Shown in pieces: positions 10,291 through 18,556 of a stretch of 64,000 nucleotides of DNA. Both the position numbers and the translations under genes were made by a program. This DNA comes from Palleronia abyssalis. GTDB taxonomy: Bacteria > Pseudomonadota > Alphaproteobacteria > Rhodobacterales > Rhodobacteraceae. The stretch covers positions 496,001 to 560,000 of the forward strand of contig NZ_ONZF01000002.1 of NCBI RefSeq assembly GCF_900302445.1, read 5' to 3'. How positions within the stretch are numbered: the first letter of the stretch is position 1; every line of letters starts with the position of its first letter. The notes below the pieces were generated by a model. That model worked only from the letters and a program-made list of their open reading frames with translations, did not search any database and was not told the origin of the DNA.

Positions 10291-10352
10291 TCTTCACCCT
10301 TGCCGAAATACCCAATCGCCCGGCCCGCACGGCAAAGGCAGATCCGCGATGA
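10287..10352 (+). CDS. Possible 21-residue coupling peptide between ctaG and the tri-heme cytochrome
   Basis: ATG 10287 overlaps the ctaG stop (ATGA) and is preceded by GAGG at a good distance. The frame runs 21 codons (begins MIFTLAEIPNRP) to a TGA that overlaps the next ATG at 10349 in the same ATGA fashion. This exact nesting suggests a translated linker that couples ctaG to the cytochrome gene, or a very small protein. There is no similarity I can name. It could also be chance in the 58-nt spacer. Confidence 0.4.
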   Translation: MIFTLAEIPNRPARTAKADPR

Positions 10353-11437
10353 AGCGCCTCGATCTCCGCTCCGTCTTCTATACGCTGGCCGCCCTAGCGG
10401 TGCTCTGCGCTATCGGGGGGCTCTCGGTCGTGGGGCTTGGTCTGTACAACGTCTCGGCCCGCGCCGGGCACTTCCCCGGCGTGCCGCTGATCCTGCACAC
10501 CACCTACAACCAATCGGTGAAGCTGCGCGCCGTGTCCGAGGACGAGGTGCCCGAGTTCACCGAACCCATGGTCGCCCTCGGCGCCAAGCATTTCGACGCG
10601 GCCTGCCGGGTCTGCCATTCTGCGCCCGGCCACGACAAGACCGCCACCATGGAGGCGATGGTCCCCGAGCCGCCGCACATCACCGCCGCGGTCGAGGGCT
10701 GGCAACCACGGCATCTGCACTGGATCCTATACGAGGGCGTGAAGATGTCCGGCATGCCCCACTGGCCCGCCGATCGCCCTGATGAGGTCTGGCCCACCGT
10801 GGCCTTCCTCGAAGCCGTCCAGAACGGCATGACGGAACAGCGCTACGACGCACTGACAGCCGTCGAAAAAGGCGATCCGCGCAGCTTCTACTACTGCGCA
10901 AGCTGCCACAACGCGAACGGCGTCTCGGGCAATCAACGCATCCCGCGCCTCGATATCCTGTCCGAGGAGTATATGACCCGCGCGCTTCTGGCCTACCGGT
11001 CCGGCGCGCGTGACAGCGGCTATATGGAACACGCCGCCTCCGAGGTGCCCGTCGCGCAACTTCCGGCTTTTGCAAAACAGTTCGCTGCCCTGCCAGCCAC
11101 GGGCGAGGCCGGGCCGACGACCTCCCTGACCATCGCAGGCGAGCGGATCGCGATGGAGGGCGTGCCGGGATCCGACGTGCCTGCATGTGCGGCCTGTCAC
11201 GGACCATGGTCCGAACCGATCGACCCGGCTTATCCGTCGCTCAGCGGGCAATACCGTCCCTATCTCGAGGATCAGCTTCGCCTCTGGCGCGAAGGCGTGC
11301 GGGGCGGAACACGCGTAGCGCGCCTTATGCATCAGGCTGCGACGCGACTGACGGATGCCCAGATCGAGGCCGTCTCGGCCTGGTATGCGGCGCGTCAACC
11401 GGCCAAGATCGACGTCCTTCCCGAGTTATCCGACTGA
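10349..11437 (+). CDS. Membrane-anchored tri-heme cytochrome c
   Basis: A 362-residue periplasmic electron carrier, probably an electron donor to, or dehydrogenase-side partner of, the oxidase encoded upstream. One N-terminal helix (residues ~10-33) anchors it or acts as an uncleaved signal. Three heme-c motifs are visible: CRVCH (86-90), CASCH (183-187) and CAACH (280-284), each in a class-I-like domain. The last two domains resemble the tandem domains of c4-type cytochromes, including ...YPSLSGQYRPYLEDQL. It lacks a dehydrogenase domain. The start is chosen by the ATGA overlap with the preceding small frame. Confidence 0.88.
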   Translation: MKRLDLRSVFYTLAALAVLCAIGGLSVVGLGLYNVSARAGHFPGVPLILHTTYNQSVKLRAVSEDEVPEFTEPMVALGAKHFDAACRVCHSAPGHDKTATMEAMVPEPPHITAAVEGWQPRHLHWILYEGVKMSGMPHWPADRPDEVWPTVAFLEAVQNGMTEQRYDALTAVEKGDPRSFYYCASCHNANGVSGNQRIPRLDILSEEYMTRALLAYRSGARDSGYMEHAASEVPVAQLPAFAKQFAALPATGEAGPTTSLTIAGERIAMEGVPGSDVPACAACHGPWSEPIDPAYPSLSGQYRPYLEDQLRLWREGVRGGTRVARLMHQAATRLTDAQIEAVSAWYAARQPAKIDVLPELSD

Positions 11438-11497
11438 TTTACACGGGATAATTCGTGATCAAGTCACGGAGTTTTTCCCTTTCCACCCTACACGTAT

Positions 11498-11512
11498 GCC
11501 TCATAATGAGGC
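11498..11512. promoter_or_regulatory. Palindromic operator candidate upstream of the formate dehydrogenase operon
   Basis: GCCTCATAATGAGGC is a perfect 7-bp inverted repeat around a central A. It contains CATAAT (11502-11507), a reasonable -10 hexamer, 46 bp before the small Tat gene. An operator overlapping -10 would suit a repressor. The -35 region is weak. This is the only clear regulatory mark in the 115-bp space between the cytochrome and fdh genes. Confidence 0.45.
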
Positions 11513-11552
11513 CAGAATGCCCGGGTCGTTCCGAGAGTTGGAGGAGTTTGTC

Positions 11553-11741
11553 ATGGCCGAAGACAAGAAGTTATCCCGAAGAAATGTGCTTCTGGGAACC
11601 GCGCTTGCGGGGGCTGCAACGGCCATGGGCCAATCCGCCGACGCGGCTGAGCCGGTTGCGGCGGATAACAGTGACCCCCGCAAGGTGGTTCTGAAGGATA
11701 CACCCCATACCCGCGCATACTACGCGCTGGCCCGTAGCTGA
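11553..11741 (+). CDS. Small twin-arginine protein of the formate dehydrogenase locus
   Basis: A 62-residue protein with a Tat-type signal (LSRRNVLLGTALAGAA, residues ~7-22) and a short polar tail ending THTRAYYALARS. It belongs to the small 'formate dehydrogenase region TAT target' family regularly found immediately before FdhA genes; its biochemical role is not established. The ATG at 11553 is preceded by GGAGGA. The stop is 13 bp before the alpha-subunit ATG. The family call rests on size, Tat motif, the conserved YYxxAR-like end and position. Confidence 0.85.
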   Translation: MAEDKKLSRRNVLLGTALAGAATAMGQSADAAEPVAADNSDPRKVVLKDTPHTRAYYALARS

Positions 11742-11754
11742 TCGAGGTTTTCCC

Positions 11755-14700
11755 ATGCTGAAGCGTAAATCCACCCGCACCACGCCCCGGTCGCGCGGAG
11801 AACACCCCGCCCAGCAGGTCCCCGACAGCGCCTTGTCGCGCCGCGGGTTCCTTCAAGCGTCGGGCGTTGCGGGTCTTGGCCTTGCGGCCCTGGGCGGCGC
11901 GCGCCGCACTGCCACCGCGCAGACCGCCGAAGAAGCCGAGACCCTGCCCGAATTCAAGAAGACCATCTGCCAGTTTTGCTCGGTCGGGTGTTCGATGTGG
12001 GCCGAGGTCGATAACGGCGTCTGGGTCGGGCAGGAGCCCGCCTTCGAATCGCCGATCAACCAGGGCACCCACTGCGCCAAGGGTGCCGCGATGCGCGAGA
12101 TCGCCATCGGCGAGCGTCGCCTGAAATACCCGATGAAGCGCGTCGGCGGCGAATGGACCCGGATCACCTGGGACCAGGCCATCACCGAGATCAGCCAGAA
12201 GCTGGTCGACATCCGCGATCAGTACGGCCCCGATAGCGCCTATTGGCTGGGCTCGGCCAAGTTCTCGAACGAGCAGGCATACCTGTTCCGCAAATTCGCC
12301 GCATACTGGGGTACGAACAACGTCGACCATCAGGCGCGGATCTGTCACTCGACCACCGTTGCGGGCGTGGCCAACACGTTCGGCTACGGCGCGATGACGA
12401 ACACGTTCAACGACATCCGCAATTCCAAGTCGATCTTTCTGATCGGCGGCAACCCCGCCGAGGCGCACCCCGTCTCGATGCTGCACGTGCTGCGCGGCCG
12501 CGAGAACGGCGCCAAGATGATCGTTGTCGATCCCCGCTTCACGCGCACCGCGGCCCACGCCGACGAGTATGTCCGCATCCGCCCCGGCACCGACATCGCC
12601 CTTCTGTGGGGCCTTGTCCGCGAAATTTTCGAGAACGGGTGGCAGGATCAGGAATACCTCGACCAGCGCGTCTGGAACATCGAAGCCGTCCGCGAGGAGG
12701 CCGAGAAGTGGACCCCCGAGGAGGTCGAGCATGTGTCGGGCATCCCGGCCGATCAGGTCCGCAGCATCGCCCGCACCCTGGCCGAGAACCGTCCCGGCAC
12801 GCTGATCTGGTGCATGGGTCTGACCCAGCACACCATCGGTTCGTCCAACACCCGCGCCGCGTCGATCCTGCAGCTTGTGCTGGGCAATATCGGCAAGACC
12901 GGCGGTGGCGCGAACATCTTCCGCGGCCATGACAACGTGCAGGGCGCGACCGACCTTGGCGTCGCGGTGGACAGCCTGCCGGCCTATTACGGCCTGGCCG
13001 AAGGCGCCTGGCGCCACTGGGCCCGCGTCTGGGACACCGACTATCAGTACCTTCAGGACAAGTTCGCCTCGAAGGACCTGATGGAAACGGCCGGGATGCC
13101 TCTGTCGCGCTACATGGACGCGATCAACGAGAATCCCGAAAGCCTGGATCAGCCGAACCCGGTCAAAGCGATGATGTTCTGGGGCCACGCCGCGAATTCC
13201 ATCGCGCGCGGTCCCGACCAGATGAAGGCGCTGGACGCCGTTGATCTGCTGTGCGTGATCGACCCGCACCCGACGCAGGTCGCGATCATGACCAACAAAC
13301 AGGACAACGTGTACCTGCTGCCCGCGGCCACCACGGCCGAAGCGGACGGCTCGGTGACGAACTCCAACCGTTCGGTCCAGTGGCGCGACAAGGTGTTCGA
13401 CCCGCTGTTCGAATCCAAGACGGATTACGAGATCACCTATCGCCTGGCCGAGGCACTGGGCTTCGCCGACGAGATGTTCAAGCATATCGAAGTCGTCGAC
13501 AAGAACCCGCAGGCTGAATCCGTACTGCGCGAGATCAACAAGGGCACCTGGACCATCGGTTATACCGGTCAGAGCCCCGAGCGTCTGAAGCGCCACATGC
13601 GCCAGCAGGAGAACTTCGATTCGACCACCCTTCTGGGTAAGGAAGGGACCGAAGTCGAAGGTGAATACTTCTGCCTGCCCTGGCCGGCATGGGGCACGCC
13701 CGAACAGAACCACCCCGGCACGCCGATCCTGTATGATACCTCAAAGTCGGTGGCCGAAGGCGGTCTGCCATTCCGCGCCCGCTGGGGTGTCGAATGGGAG
13801 GGCAACAACCTTCTGGCCGAAGACAGCTATTCCGCAGGGTCCGAGATCGAGGACGGCTATCCCGAGATCACGCTTGGCATGATCCAGGCCTTGGGCTGGG
13901 AAAGCGAGCTGACCGCGAAAGAGCGTCTGATCATCGCGCTGGTGGGGGCCGACGCCTTTACCTACGACCTCTTCGATATCTCCGAAGAGGAAGCCCAGTC
14001 GCGCATTTCCGCGCTGACGCTGTCTGAGCTACGGTCCCGCGCCGATGCGGAATCGGGCGATATCGATGGGTCGTGGCAGGGCGGGCAGGGCGGCCGCGCC
14101 CGCGACGTGGACCAGAACCTCTCGACCATGCTCGAGGATTATCCCGAAGACGCCCGCACGGCGATCCGCGCCTATCTGTCCAGCCAGGGCGAGCCGGCAG
14201 AAGGGCAATCACTTCCCGTGCTCGAGCGGATTCGCCGGGTGAACTGGAAGACCGACCTCTCGGGCGGTCTTCAGCGGGTTGCCATCGCCCACGGCCTCGC
14301 GCCCTACGGCAACGGCAAGGCGCGAAGCTACGTCTGGAACTTCCCCGACCCCGTGCCGATCCACCGCGAGCCCTTGTATACGCCTCGGCGCGACCTGCTT
14401 CCGGAATACGCGACCTACGACGACCGTCGCCTGTGGCGTCTGCCGGTCAAGTACATGTCGATCCAGGAGAACGACTACAGCCAGGAATTCCCGATGATCC
14501 TGACCTCGGGCCGCTTGGTGGAATACGAGGGCGGCGGGGACGAGACCCGGTCGAACAAGTGGCTGGCCGAGTTCCAGCAGGAGATGTTCGCCGAGCTGAA
14601 TCCCCAGGATGCCGGCACCGCCGGGATCACCGACGGAGACATGATCTGGGTCGAGACGCCCGAAGGTCGCGTCCGTGTGGCCGCCATGGTCACGCCGCGC

Positions 14701-14898
14701 GTCGGCCCGGGGACGGTGTTCATGCCGTTCCACTTCGCCGGCTTCTACATGGGCGAGGATCTGACCGATCGCTATCCCACCGGCACGGCCCCCGTCGTCG
14801 CGGGCGAAGCCGCCAACACCGCCTGGACCTATGGGTATGACGTCATCACCCAGATGCAGGAAACCAAGGCCACCCTCTGCCGCATCACGCAGGCGTAA
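11755..14898 (+). CDS. fdhA: Formate dehydrogenase alpha subunit (molybdopterin, Cys type)
   Basis: The 1047-residue catalytic subunit oxidises formate to CO2 at a Mo/W-bis-PGD centre and is exported by Tat (SRRGFLQAS near residue 24). A 4Fe-4S site is seen in CQFCSVGCSMWAE followed by THCAKGAA. The metal ligand position, Sec in E. coli FdnG/FdoG, is cysteine here (ARICHSTTVAG), so no SECIS element is needed. The C-terminal molydopterin dinucleotide-binding domain begins near PMILTSGRLVEYEGGG. It is the first large gene of an fdhABC operon that also carries a beta ferredoxin subunit and a gamma cytochrome b, so the enzyme faces the periplasm and feeds the quinone pool. Confidence 0.95.
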   Translation: MLKRKSTRTTPRSRGEHPAQQVPDSALSRRGFLQASGVAGLGLAALGGARRTATAQTAEEAETLPEFKKTICQFCSVGCSMWAEVDNGVWVGQEPAFESPINQGTHCAKGAAMREIAIGERRLKYPMKRVGGEWTRITWDQAITEISQKLVDIRDQYGPDSAYWLGSAKFSNEQAYLFRKFAAYWGTNNVDHQARICHSTTVAGVANTFGYGAMTNTFNDIRNSKSIFLIGGNPAEAHPVSMLHVLRGRENGAKMIVVDPRFTRTAAHADEYVRIRPGTDIALLWGLVREIFENGWQDQEYLDQRVWNIEAVREEAEKWTPEEVEHVSGIPADQVRSIARTLAENRPGTLIWCMGLTQHTIGSSNTRAASILQLVLGNIGKTGGGANIFRGHDNVQGATDLGVAVDSLPAYYGLAEGAWRHWARVWDTDYQYLQDKFASKDLMETAGMPLSRYMDAINENPESLDQPNPVKAMMFWGHAANSIARGPDQMKALDAVDLLCVIDPHPTQVAIMTNKQDNVYLLPAATTAEADGSVTNSNRSVQWRDKVFDPLFESKTDYEITYRLAEALGFADEMFKHIEVVDKNPQAESVLREINKGTWTIGYTGQSPERLKRHMRQQENFDSTTLLGKEGTEVEGEYFCLPWPAWGTPEQNHPGTPILYDTSKSVAEGGLPFRARWGVEWEGNNLLAEDSYSAGSEIEDGYPEITLGMIQALGWESELTAKERLIIALVGADAFTYDLFDISEEEAQSRISALTLSELRSRADAESGDIDGSWQGGQGGRARDVDQNLSTMLEDYPEDARTAIRAYLSSQGEPAEGQSLPVLERIRRVNWKTDLSGGLQRVAIAHGLAPYGNGKARSYVWNFPDPVPIHREPLYTPRRDLLPEYATYDDRRLWRLPVKYMSIQENDYSQEFPMILTSGRLVEYEGGGDETRSNKWLAEFQQEMFAELNPQDAGTAGITDGDMIWVETPEGRVRVAAMVTPRVGPGTVFMPFHFAGFYMGEDLTDRYPTGTAPVVAGEAANTAWTYGYDVITQMQETKATLCRITQA

Positions 14899-14908
14899 GG
14901 AGTAACGA

Positions 14909-15502
14909 ATGGCACGCGTAAAATTTCTTTGCGACACCGACCGCTGTATCGAGTGCAACGCCTGTTCCACCTCGTGCAAGAACGAGCACGAGGTCCCTTG
15001 GGGCATGGTTCGCCGCCGGGTCGTCACGATCAATGACGGCCAGCCGGGCGAGAAATCCATCGCGATTTCGTGCATGCACTGCACCGACGCACCCTGCGTT
15101 GCGGTCTGCCCGACCTCGACCCTTTACCAGACCGATATCGGGGTGGTCCTGCACGACAAGGACAACTGCATCGGCTGCGGCTATTGCTTCTATGCCTGCC
15201 CGTTCGGCGCGCCCCAGTTTCCGCGCGCCACGCTGTTCGGCTCGCGCGGGATCATGGACAAGTGTACCTATTGCGCTGGCGGTCCCGAGGAGAATGGCTC
15301 GGAGGCCGAGTTCAAGAAATACGGCCGCAACCGCATCGCCGAGGGCAAGCTGCCCATCTGCGCCGAGGTCTGCTCGACGCGCGCGCTGCTGGCCGGCGAT
15401 GGCGAGGTGATCGGCGAAATCTACCGCGAACGTGTCCTGTCGCGCGGCTTCGGCTCGGGCGCCTGGGGCTGGAAGACGGCCTACTACCCCGAGGAGGCGT
15501 AA
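14909..15502 (+). CDS. fdhB: Formate dehydrogenase beta subunit (4Fe-4S ferredoxin type)
   Basis: A 197-residue electron-transfer subunit with four Cys clusters expected for four 4Fe-4S centres: CIECNACSTSCKNEH, CMHCTDAPCVAVCP, CIGCGYCFYACPFGAP, and the split motif CTYC...CAEVCSTRALL. It passes electrons from the alpha subunit to the gamma cytochrome b. It starts 10 bp after fdhA behind AAGGAG. There is no membrane anchor helix at the C-terminus, unlike FdnH, so anchoring must come from the gamma subunit. Confidence 0.94.
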   Translation: MARVKFLCDTDRCIECNACSTSCKNEHEVPWGMVRRRVVTINDGQPGEKSIAISCMHCTDAPCVAVCPTSTLYQTDIGVVLHDKDNCIGCGYCFYACPFGAPQFPRATLFGSRGIMDKCTYCAGGPEENGSEAEFKKYGRNRIAEGKLPICAEVCSTRALLAGDGEVIGEIYRERVLSRGFGSGAWGWKTAYYPEEA

Positions 15503-15505
15503 GCG

Positions 15506-16765
15506 ATGACCATGATGAACGCGAACGACCCCGTCGGGGGCACCGGCAGCTCGCACCACAAGAACCCGCCCAGCTTCCCGGGCTATCGTATCTTTGGCGC
15601 CATCGCGGCCCTGATCCTGTTGGTCTTGCTGGCGATCCAGTTCTTCGAGCTGTTCGACAACGACAACCAGACCATCCCCGAGGTCCGCTGGGGCACACCG
15701 CCGATTTCGGACGTGCAGACCGGGCTGTCGGGCGTCCAGACCGACGAGATCCTGCGCGAACGGGCGACCTTGCAGGCCGAGCGGCAGATCTATGGCCCCT
15801 CGCCCGAGAATGACCGCACCTTCCAGGTCGGCTCGGAAACGCAGTTCCTGACCGAGGAGATCGAGGACCCCTCGCCCTTCCTCACCCGGTCATGGGCGTC
15901 GCCGCCCGATGGGGAAACCGCGATGGTCCGCGGCACCGATCGGGTCGAAGGCGTATCGTCGCTGCCCTATGTCGGCGCGGAGGTGTTCGAGCGTCCGTTT
16001 GCCCGGGACTGGCGTCTTGGCATGGCCGACATTGCGACGCATCTGGGCGCGCTCGCGATCCTGGGCTTCGCCTTCCTTTTGGCCGCCGTCCTCGCCCTGC
16101 GCGGCCGGGTGCCGATCGTTGCGGGCAAGTCAGGCAGCAAGGTCAAGCGCTTCGGATGGTTCGAGCGGATGACCCACTGGATGACCAGCGTGTCCTTCCT
16201 TGCGCTGGCGCTGACCGGCATTGTGATCGCCTATGGCGACAGTTTGATCTTGCCCTTCGGGGATGACTTCCTTGGGCAGGCCGGATGGCTGGCCACATGG
16301 GGGCACATGATGTTCTTCCCGCCCTTTGCACTGGGCATCCTTCTGATGTTCGTGATGTGGGTGAAGCATAACCTCCCCTCGAAGCTCGATGTCACTTGGC
16401 TGAAGCAGGGCGGCGGAATGTTCTCGGACGAGCTGCATCCGTCGGCGCGCAAGTTCAACGCCGGGCAGAAGCTGATTTTCTGGTCCGTGATCCTTGGCGG
16501 CGGTCTTCTGGTGTTGACCGGGATCGGCCTGATGTTCCCGTTCTTCTGGACCGGGATCGACGGCATGGCCTGGACGATGCTGATCCATGCGATCATCGCC
16601 GTGCTGATGATCGCGGTAATCCTGGGGCACATTTACATCGGCTCTATCGGGATGCAGGGCGCGTTCTGGGCCATGTGGAACGGCGACGTGGATCGTAATT
16701 GGGCGGCCGAGCATCATGACCTGTGGCTGAACGAGATCGACAGCAAGAAAGGACCGGCAGAATGA
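15506..16765 (+). CDS. fdhC: Formate dehydrogenase gamma subunit (cytochrome b)
   Basis: A 419-residue membrane subunit transferring electrons to quinone. An N-terminal helix (~residues 30-52) and a ~150-residue periplasmic insert precede a helix near residues 172-196. The four-helix cytochrome b domain then begins at FGWFERMTHWMTSVSFLALALTG. Heme-ligand histidines are visible in MTHWM, TWGHMMFF, LIHAIIAV and LGHIYIG. It is longer than E. coli FdnI because of the N-terminal insert, which is the usual form in alphaproteobacteria. The start lies 3 bp after the beta stop, and the stop overlaps the next small gene. Confidence 0.92.
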   Translation: MTMMNANDPVGGTGSSHHKNPPSFPGYRIFGAIAALILLVLLAIQFFELFDNDNQTIPEVRWGTPPISDVQTGLSGVQTDEILRERATLQAERQIYGPSPENDRTFQVGSETQFLTEEIEDPSPFLTRSWASPPDGETAMVRGTDRVEGVSSLPYVGAEVFERPFARDWRLGMADIATHLGALAILGFAFLLAAVLALRGRVPIVAGKSGSKVKRFGWFERMTHWMTSVSFLALALTGIVIAYGDSLILPFGDDFLGQAGWLATWGHMMFFPPFALGILLMFVMWVKHNLPSKLDVTWLKQGGGMFSDELHPSARKFNAGQKLIFWSVILGGGLLVLTGIGLMFPFFWTGIDGMAWTMLIHAIIAVLMIAVILGHIYIGSIGMQGAFWAMWNGDVDRNWAAEHHDLWLNEIDSKKGPAE

Positions 16766-16932
16766 TATCCTTCCTGACCGGCGCCGCCGCAGCGGCGGCG
16801 CTGGCCGTCGTCATGCTTGTGGGGATGGAAACGCTCTACATCCCGACCGAGCTGAAATACGACGGTCCGAACCTCGAACTGAACGAGCATTTGATCGAGT
16901 CCAGCGTCGGCGACACGACCGAGACCGACTGA
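16762..16932 (+). CDS. 56-residue membrane peptide of the formate dehydrogenase operon
   Basis: It starts on ATG 16762 overlapping the gamma-subunit stop (ATGA), with AAGGA 8 nt upstream. One alanine/valine-rich helix (residues ~2-22) is followed by a polar, acidic tail ending DTTETD. I recognise no family. The overlap, ribosome site and terminator 17 bp downstream make it the likely last gene of the operon, perhaps a small stabilising subunit. Confidence 0.65.
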   Translation: MISFLTGAAAAAALAVVMLVGMETLYIPTELKYDGPNLELNEHLIESSVGDTTETD

Positions 16933-16948
16933 ACTGACCCTACGCACG

Positions 16949-16982
16949 AAGGGGCGGGCTCTTCGTGATCCCGCCCCTTTTT
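16949..16982 (+). terminator. Rho-independent terminator of the fdh operon
   Basis: An AAGGGGCGGG / CCCGCCCCTT stem of 10 bp with a CTCTTCGTGAT-type loop runs into TTTTT. It separates the fdh operon from the oppositely oriented crotonase gene. Confidence 0.92.
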
Positions 16983-17048
16983 CATGTGCCCGTGAAACCG
17001 TCCCGGTGAGTTTGCCAACACCGGCGGCTCTAGACAGGCCAGGGCGGA

Positions 17049-17654
17049 TCACACCGGAATCATCGCCTTGACCGCGGCGGTGTGCCCTTCCGGTGCCGCC
17101 CGTGCAACGGCCGCCAGCCCCTCGATCTCCGTCGTCAGATCCTCGGCGATCCGATCGACCAGCCCCATGGCCAGCGCCTCGGCCGCTCCGATCTTCGCAG
17201 CCCCTACCAGGATCATCTTGGCGCGCGCGGGCCCGACCAACGCTGCAAGGCGGCCGGGGTCCGAAGGTTGCGGCAAGTAGCCCATCTTCATCACCGGATA
17301 GAAGAAGGACGCCTCTGGCACGGTGATCCGGCAGTCGCAGGCCAGCATCATCCCCATGGCCCCGCCCGCGCATGACCCGTTCAGCGCCGCAAGCGTAAGG
17401 CCCGGAAACTTGGCAATGGCGCCCGACACGTCCTCCCACAGGGGCGAGACGGCCAGCCCCGCGCGCGCGGCCTCCAGATCCGCGCCGGCCGAGAACACCT
17501 TGCCCGCGCCGGTCAGGATCAGCACGTCCCCTGACGCGCCGCGCACGGCATCCCGAACGGCTTCCAGCATCTCGGCGGTCAACGCATTCGCCTTGTCGGG
17601 CCGATCCAGCACGACGCGCAGGACACCCTCGGTCCGCTCAACCCTCACGGTCAT
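17049..17654 (-). CDS. Enoyl-CoA hydratase/isomerase family protein
   Basis: A 201-residue crotonase-fold protein, shorter than typical (~255) because the C-terminal helical region is trimmed. It shows the CoA-binding LTGAGKVFSAGADLEAA segment and oxyanion-hole region LNGSCAGGAMGMMLACDCRI. The Glu pair of classical hydratases is not obvious, so isomerase or another activity is possible. It is the second gene of a two-gene minus-strand operon, starting 10 bp after the SDR stop, which suggests an acyl-CoA pathway. Confidence 0.8.
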   Translation of the reverse strand: MTVRVERTEGVLRVVLDRPDKANALTAEMLEAVRDAVRGASGDVLILTGAGKVFSAGADLEAARAGLAVSPLWEDVSGAIAKFPGLTLAALNGSCAGGAMGMMLACDCRITVPEASFFYPVMKMGYLPQPSDPGRLAALVGPARAKMILVGAAKIGAAEALAMGLVDRIAEDLTTEIEGLAAVARAAPEGHTAAVKAMIPV

Positions 17655-17664
17655 ACGGGGCGCC

Positions 17665-18423
17665 TCAGTCGATCAATCCGACCGCGCGGCGGACGCCCTC
17701 GTCGCGCAAAGATACCTCGGTCCCGCACAGATCGTCGCCGGCTGCCCCCGCCATCCAGACCAGCGCCTTTGCCGGCCATTCTGGCGGGATGTGTTCGTCC
17801 CAGTCCAGCTGCGCCACCGGGTTCACGCCCGATCCCTTGATCTCACGCTGCATCTCGGTCGCGACGGTTCCGGGCGACAGGCCCATGACGCGAAGGCCCT
17901 TGCCGCGCATCTCGTGATCGGCGGCCTCGGTCAGCATCTTCGCCCCCGCCTTCGAGGAACAATAGGCCGACCATCCTTCCAGCGGACGATGCGCCGCCCC
18001 GGAGGAGATCGTGATGATCGTCCCGCCGCCCTGCGCGATCATCCGCGGCGCCGCGGCGCGCATCCCGTTGAAGACGCCCTTGAGGTTGATATCGATGGCT
18101 TGGCCCCATGCCTCGGGGTCCGCCTCGGCCAGCATCGCGATGGGCTGGATCACGCCGGCATTGTTCACCAGAACGTCCAGCCGGCCGAATGCGTCGATGG
18201 TCGCGTCGATGGCGGCCTCGATTTCGCGGTAACGCGTGACGTTGCAGGGCACGGCCAGCGCCCGGTCGGCCCCCAGATCTCCGGCGATCTGCGCAATCTC
18301 CCGGTCCGAACGCGCAATCAGCGACACCTTCGCCCCGGCCGCCGCGAACGCTTCGGCCGCGGCCGCGCCGATCCCCCGGCTAGCCCCGGTAATCAGAACG
18401 ACCTTGCCGTCCATATCTGCCAT
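17665..18423 (-). CDS. Short-chain dehydrogenase/reductase
   Basis: A 252-residue classical SDR, NAD(P)-dependent, probably acting on a 3-hydroxyacyl or related alcohol. The nucleotide motif is TGASRGIGAAAAEAF, the structural motif NNAGV, the catalytic Ser is in TISSGAAH and the YxxxK pair in YCSSKAGAK. The start is placed at ATG 18423 (MADMDGKVVLITG) with GGGAG just upstream. The frame stays open further upstream into the divergent gene but without a ribosome site. It is co-transcribed with the downstream crotonase. Confidence 0.88.
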   Translation of the reverse strand: MADMDGKVVLITGASRGIGAAAAEAFAAAGAKVSLIARSDREIAQIAGDLGADRALAVPCNVTRYREIEAAIDATIDAFGRLDVLVNNAGVIQPIAMLAEADPEAWGQAIDINLKGVFNGMRAAAPRMIAQGGGTIITISSGAAHRPLEGWSAYCSSKAGAKMLTEAADHEMRGKGLRVMGLSPGTVATEMQREIKGSGVNPVAQLDWDEHIPPEWPAKALVWMAGAAGDDLCGTEVSLRDEGVRRAVGLID

Positions 18424-18556
18424 GTCTCCCGTCCCCCTTTGCGATTTCGCGCATTTTGACCGGCATGTGATCGGCTGTCCATGACCCGCCGCCTTGACCG
18501 CACCCACCCGGCGACCCATCGTCCGGCAAAGAAACGCGCCCCCGAAAGGCAACAGC

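Noticed and set aside
11551-13713. Minus-strand 720-codon open frame across the fdh alpha gene
   Set aside because: Shadow frame; the plus strand has all formate dehydrogenase motifs.
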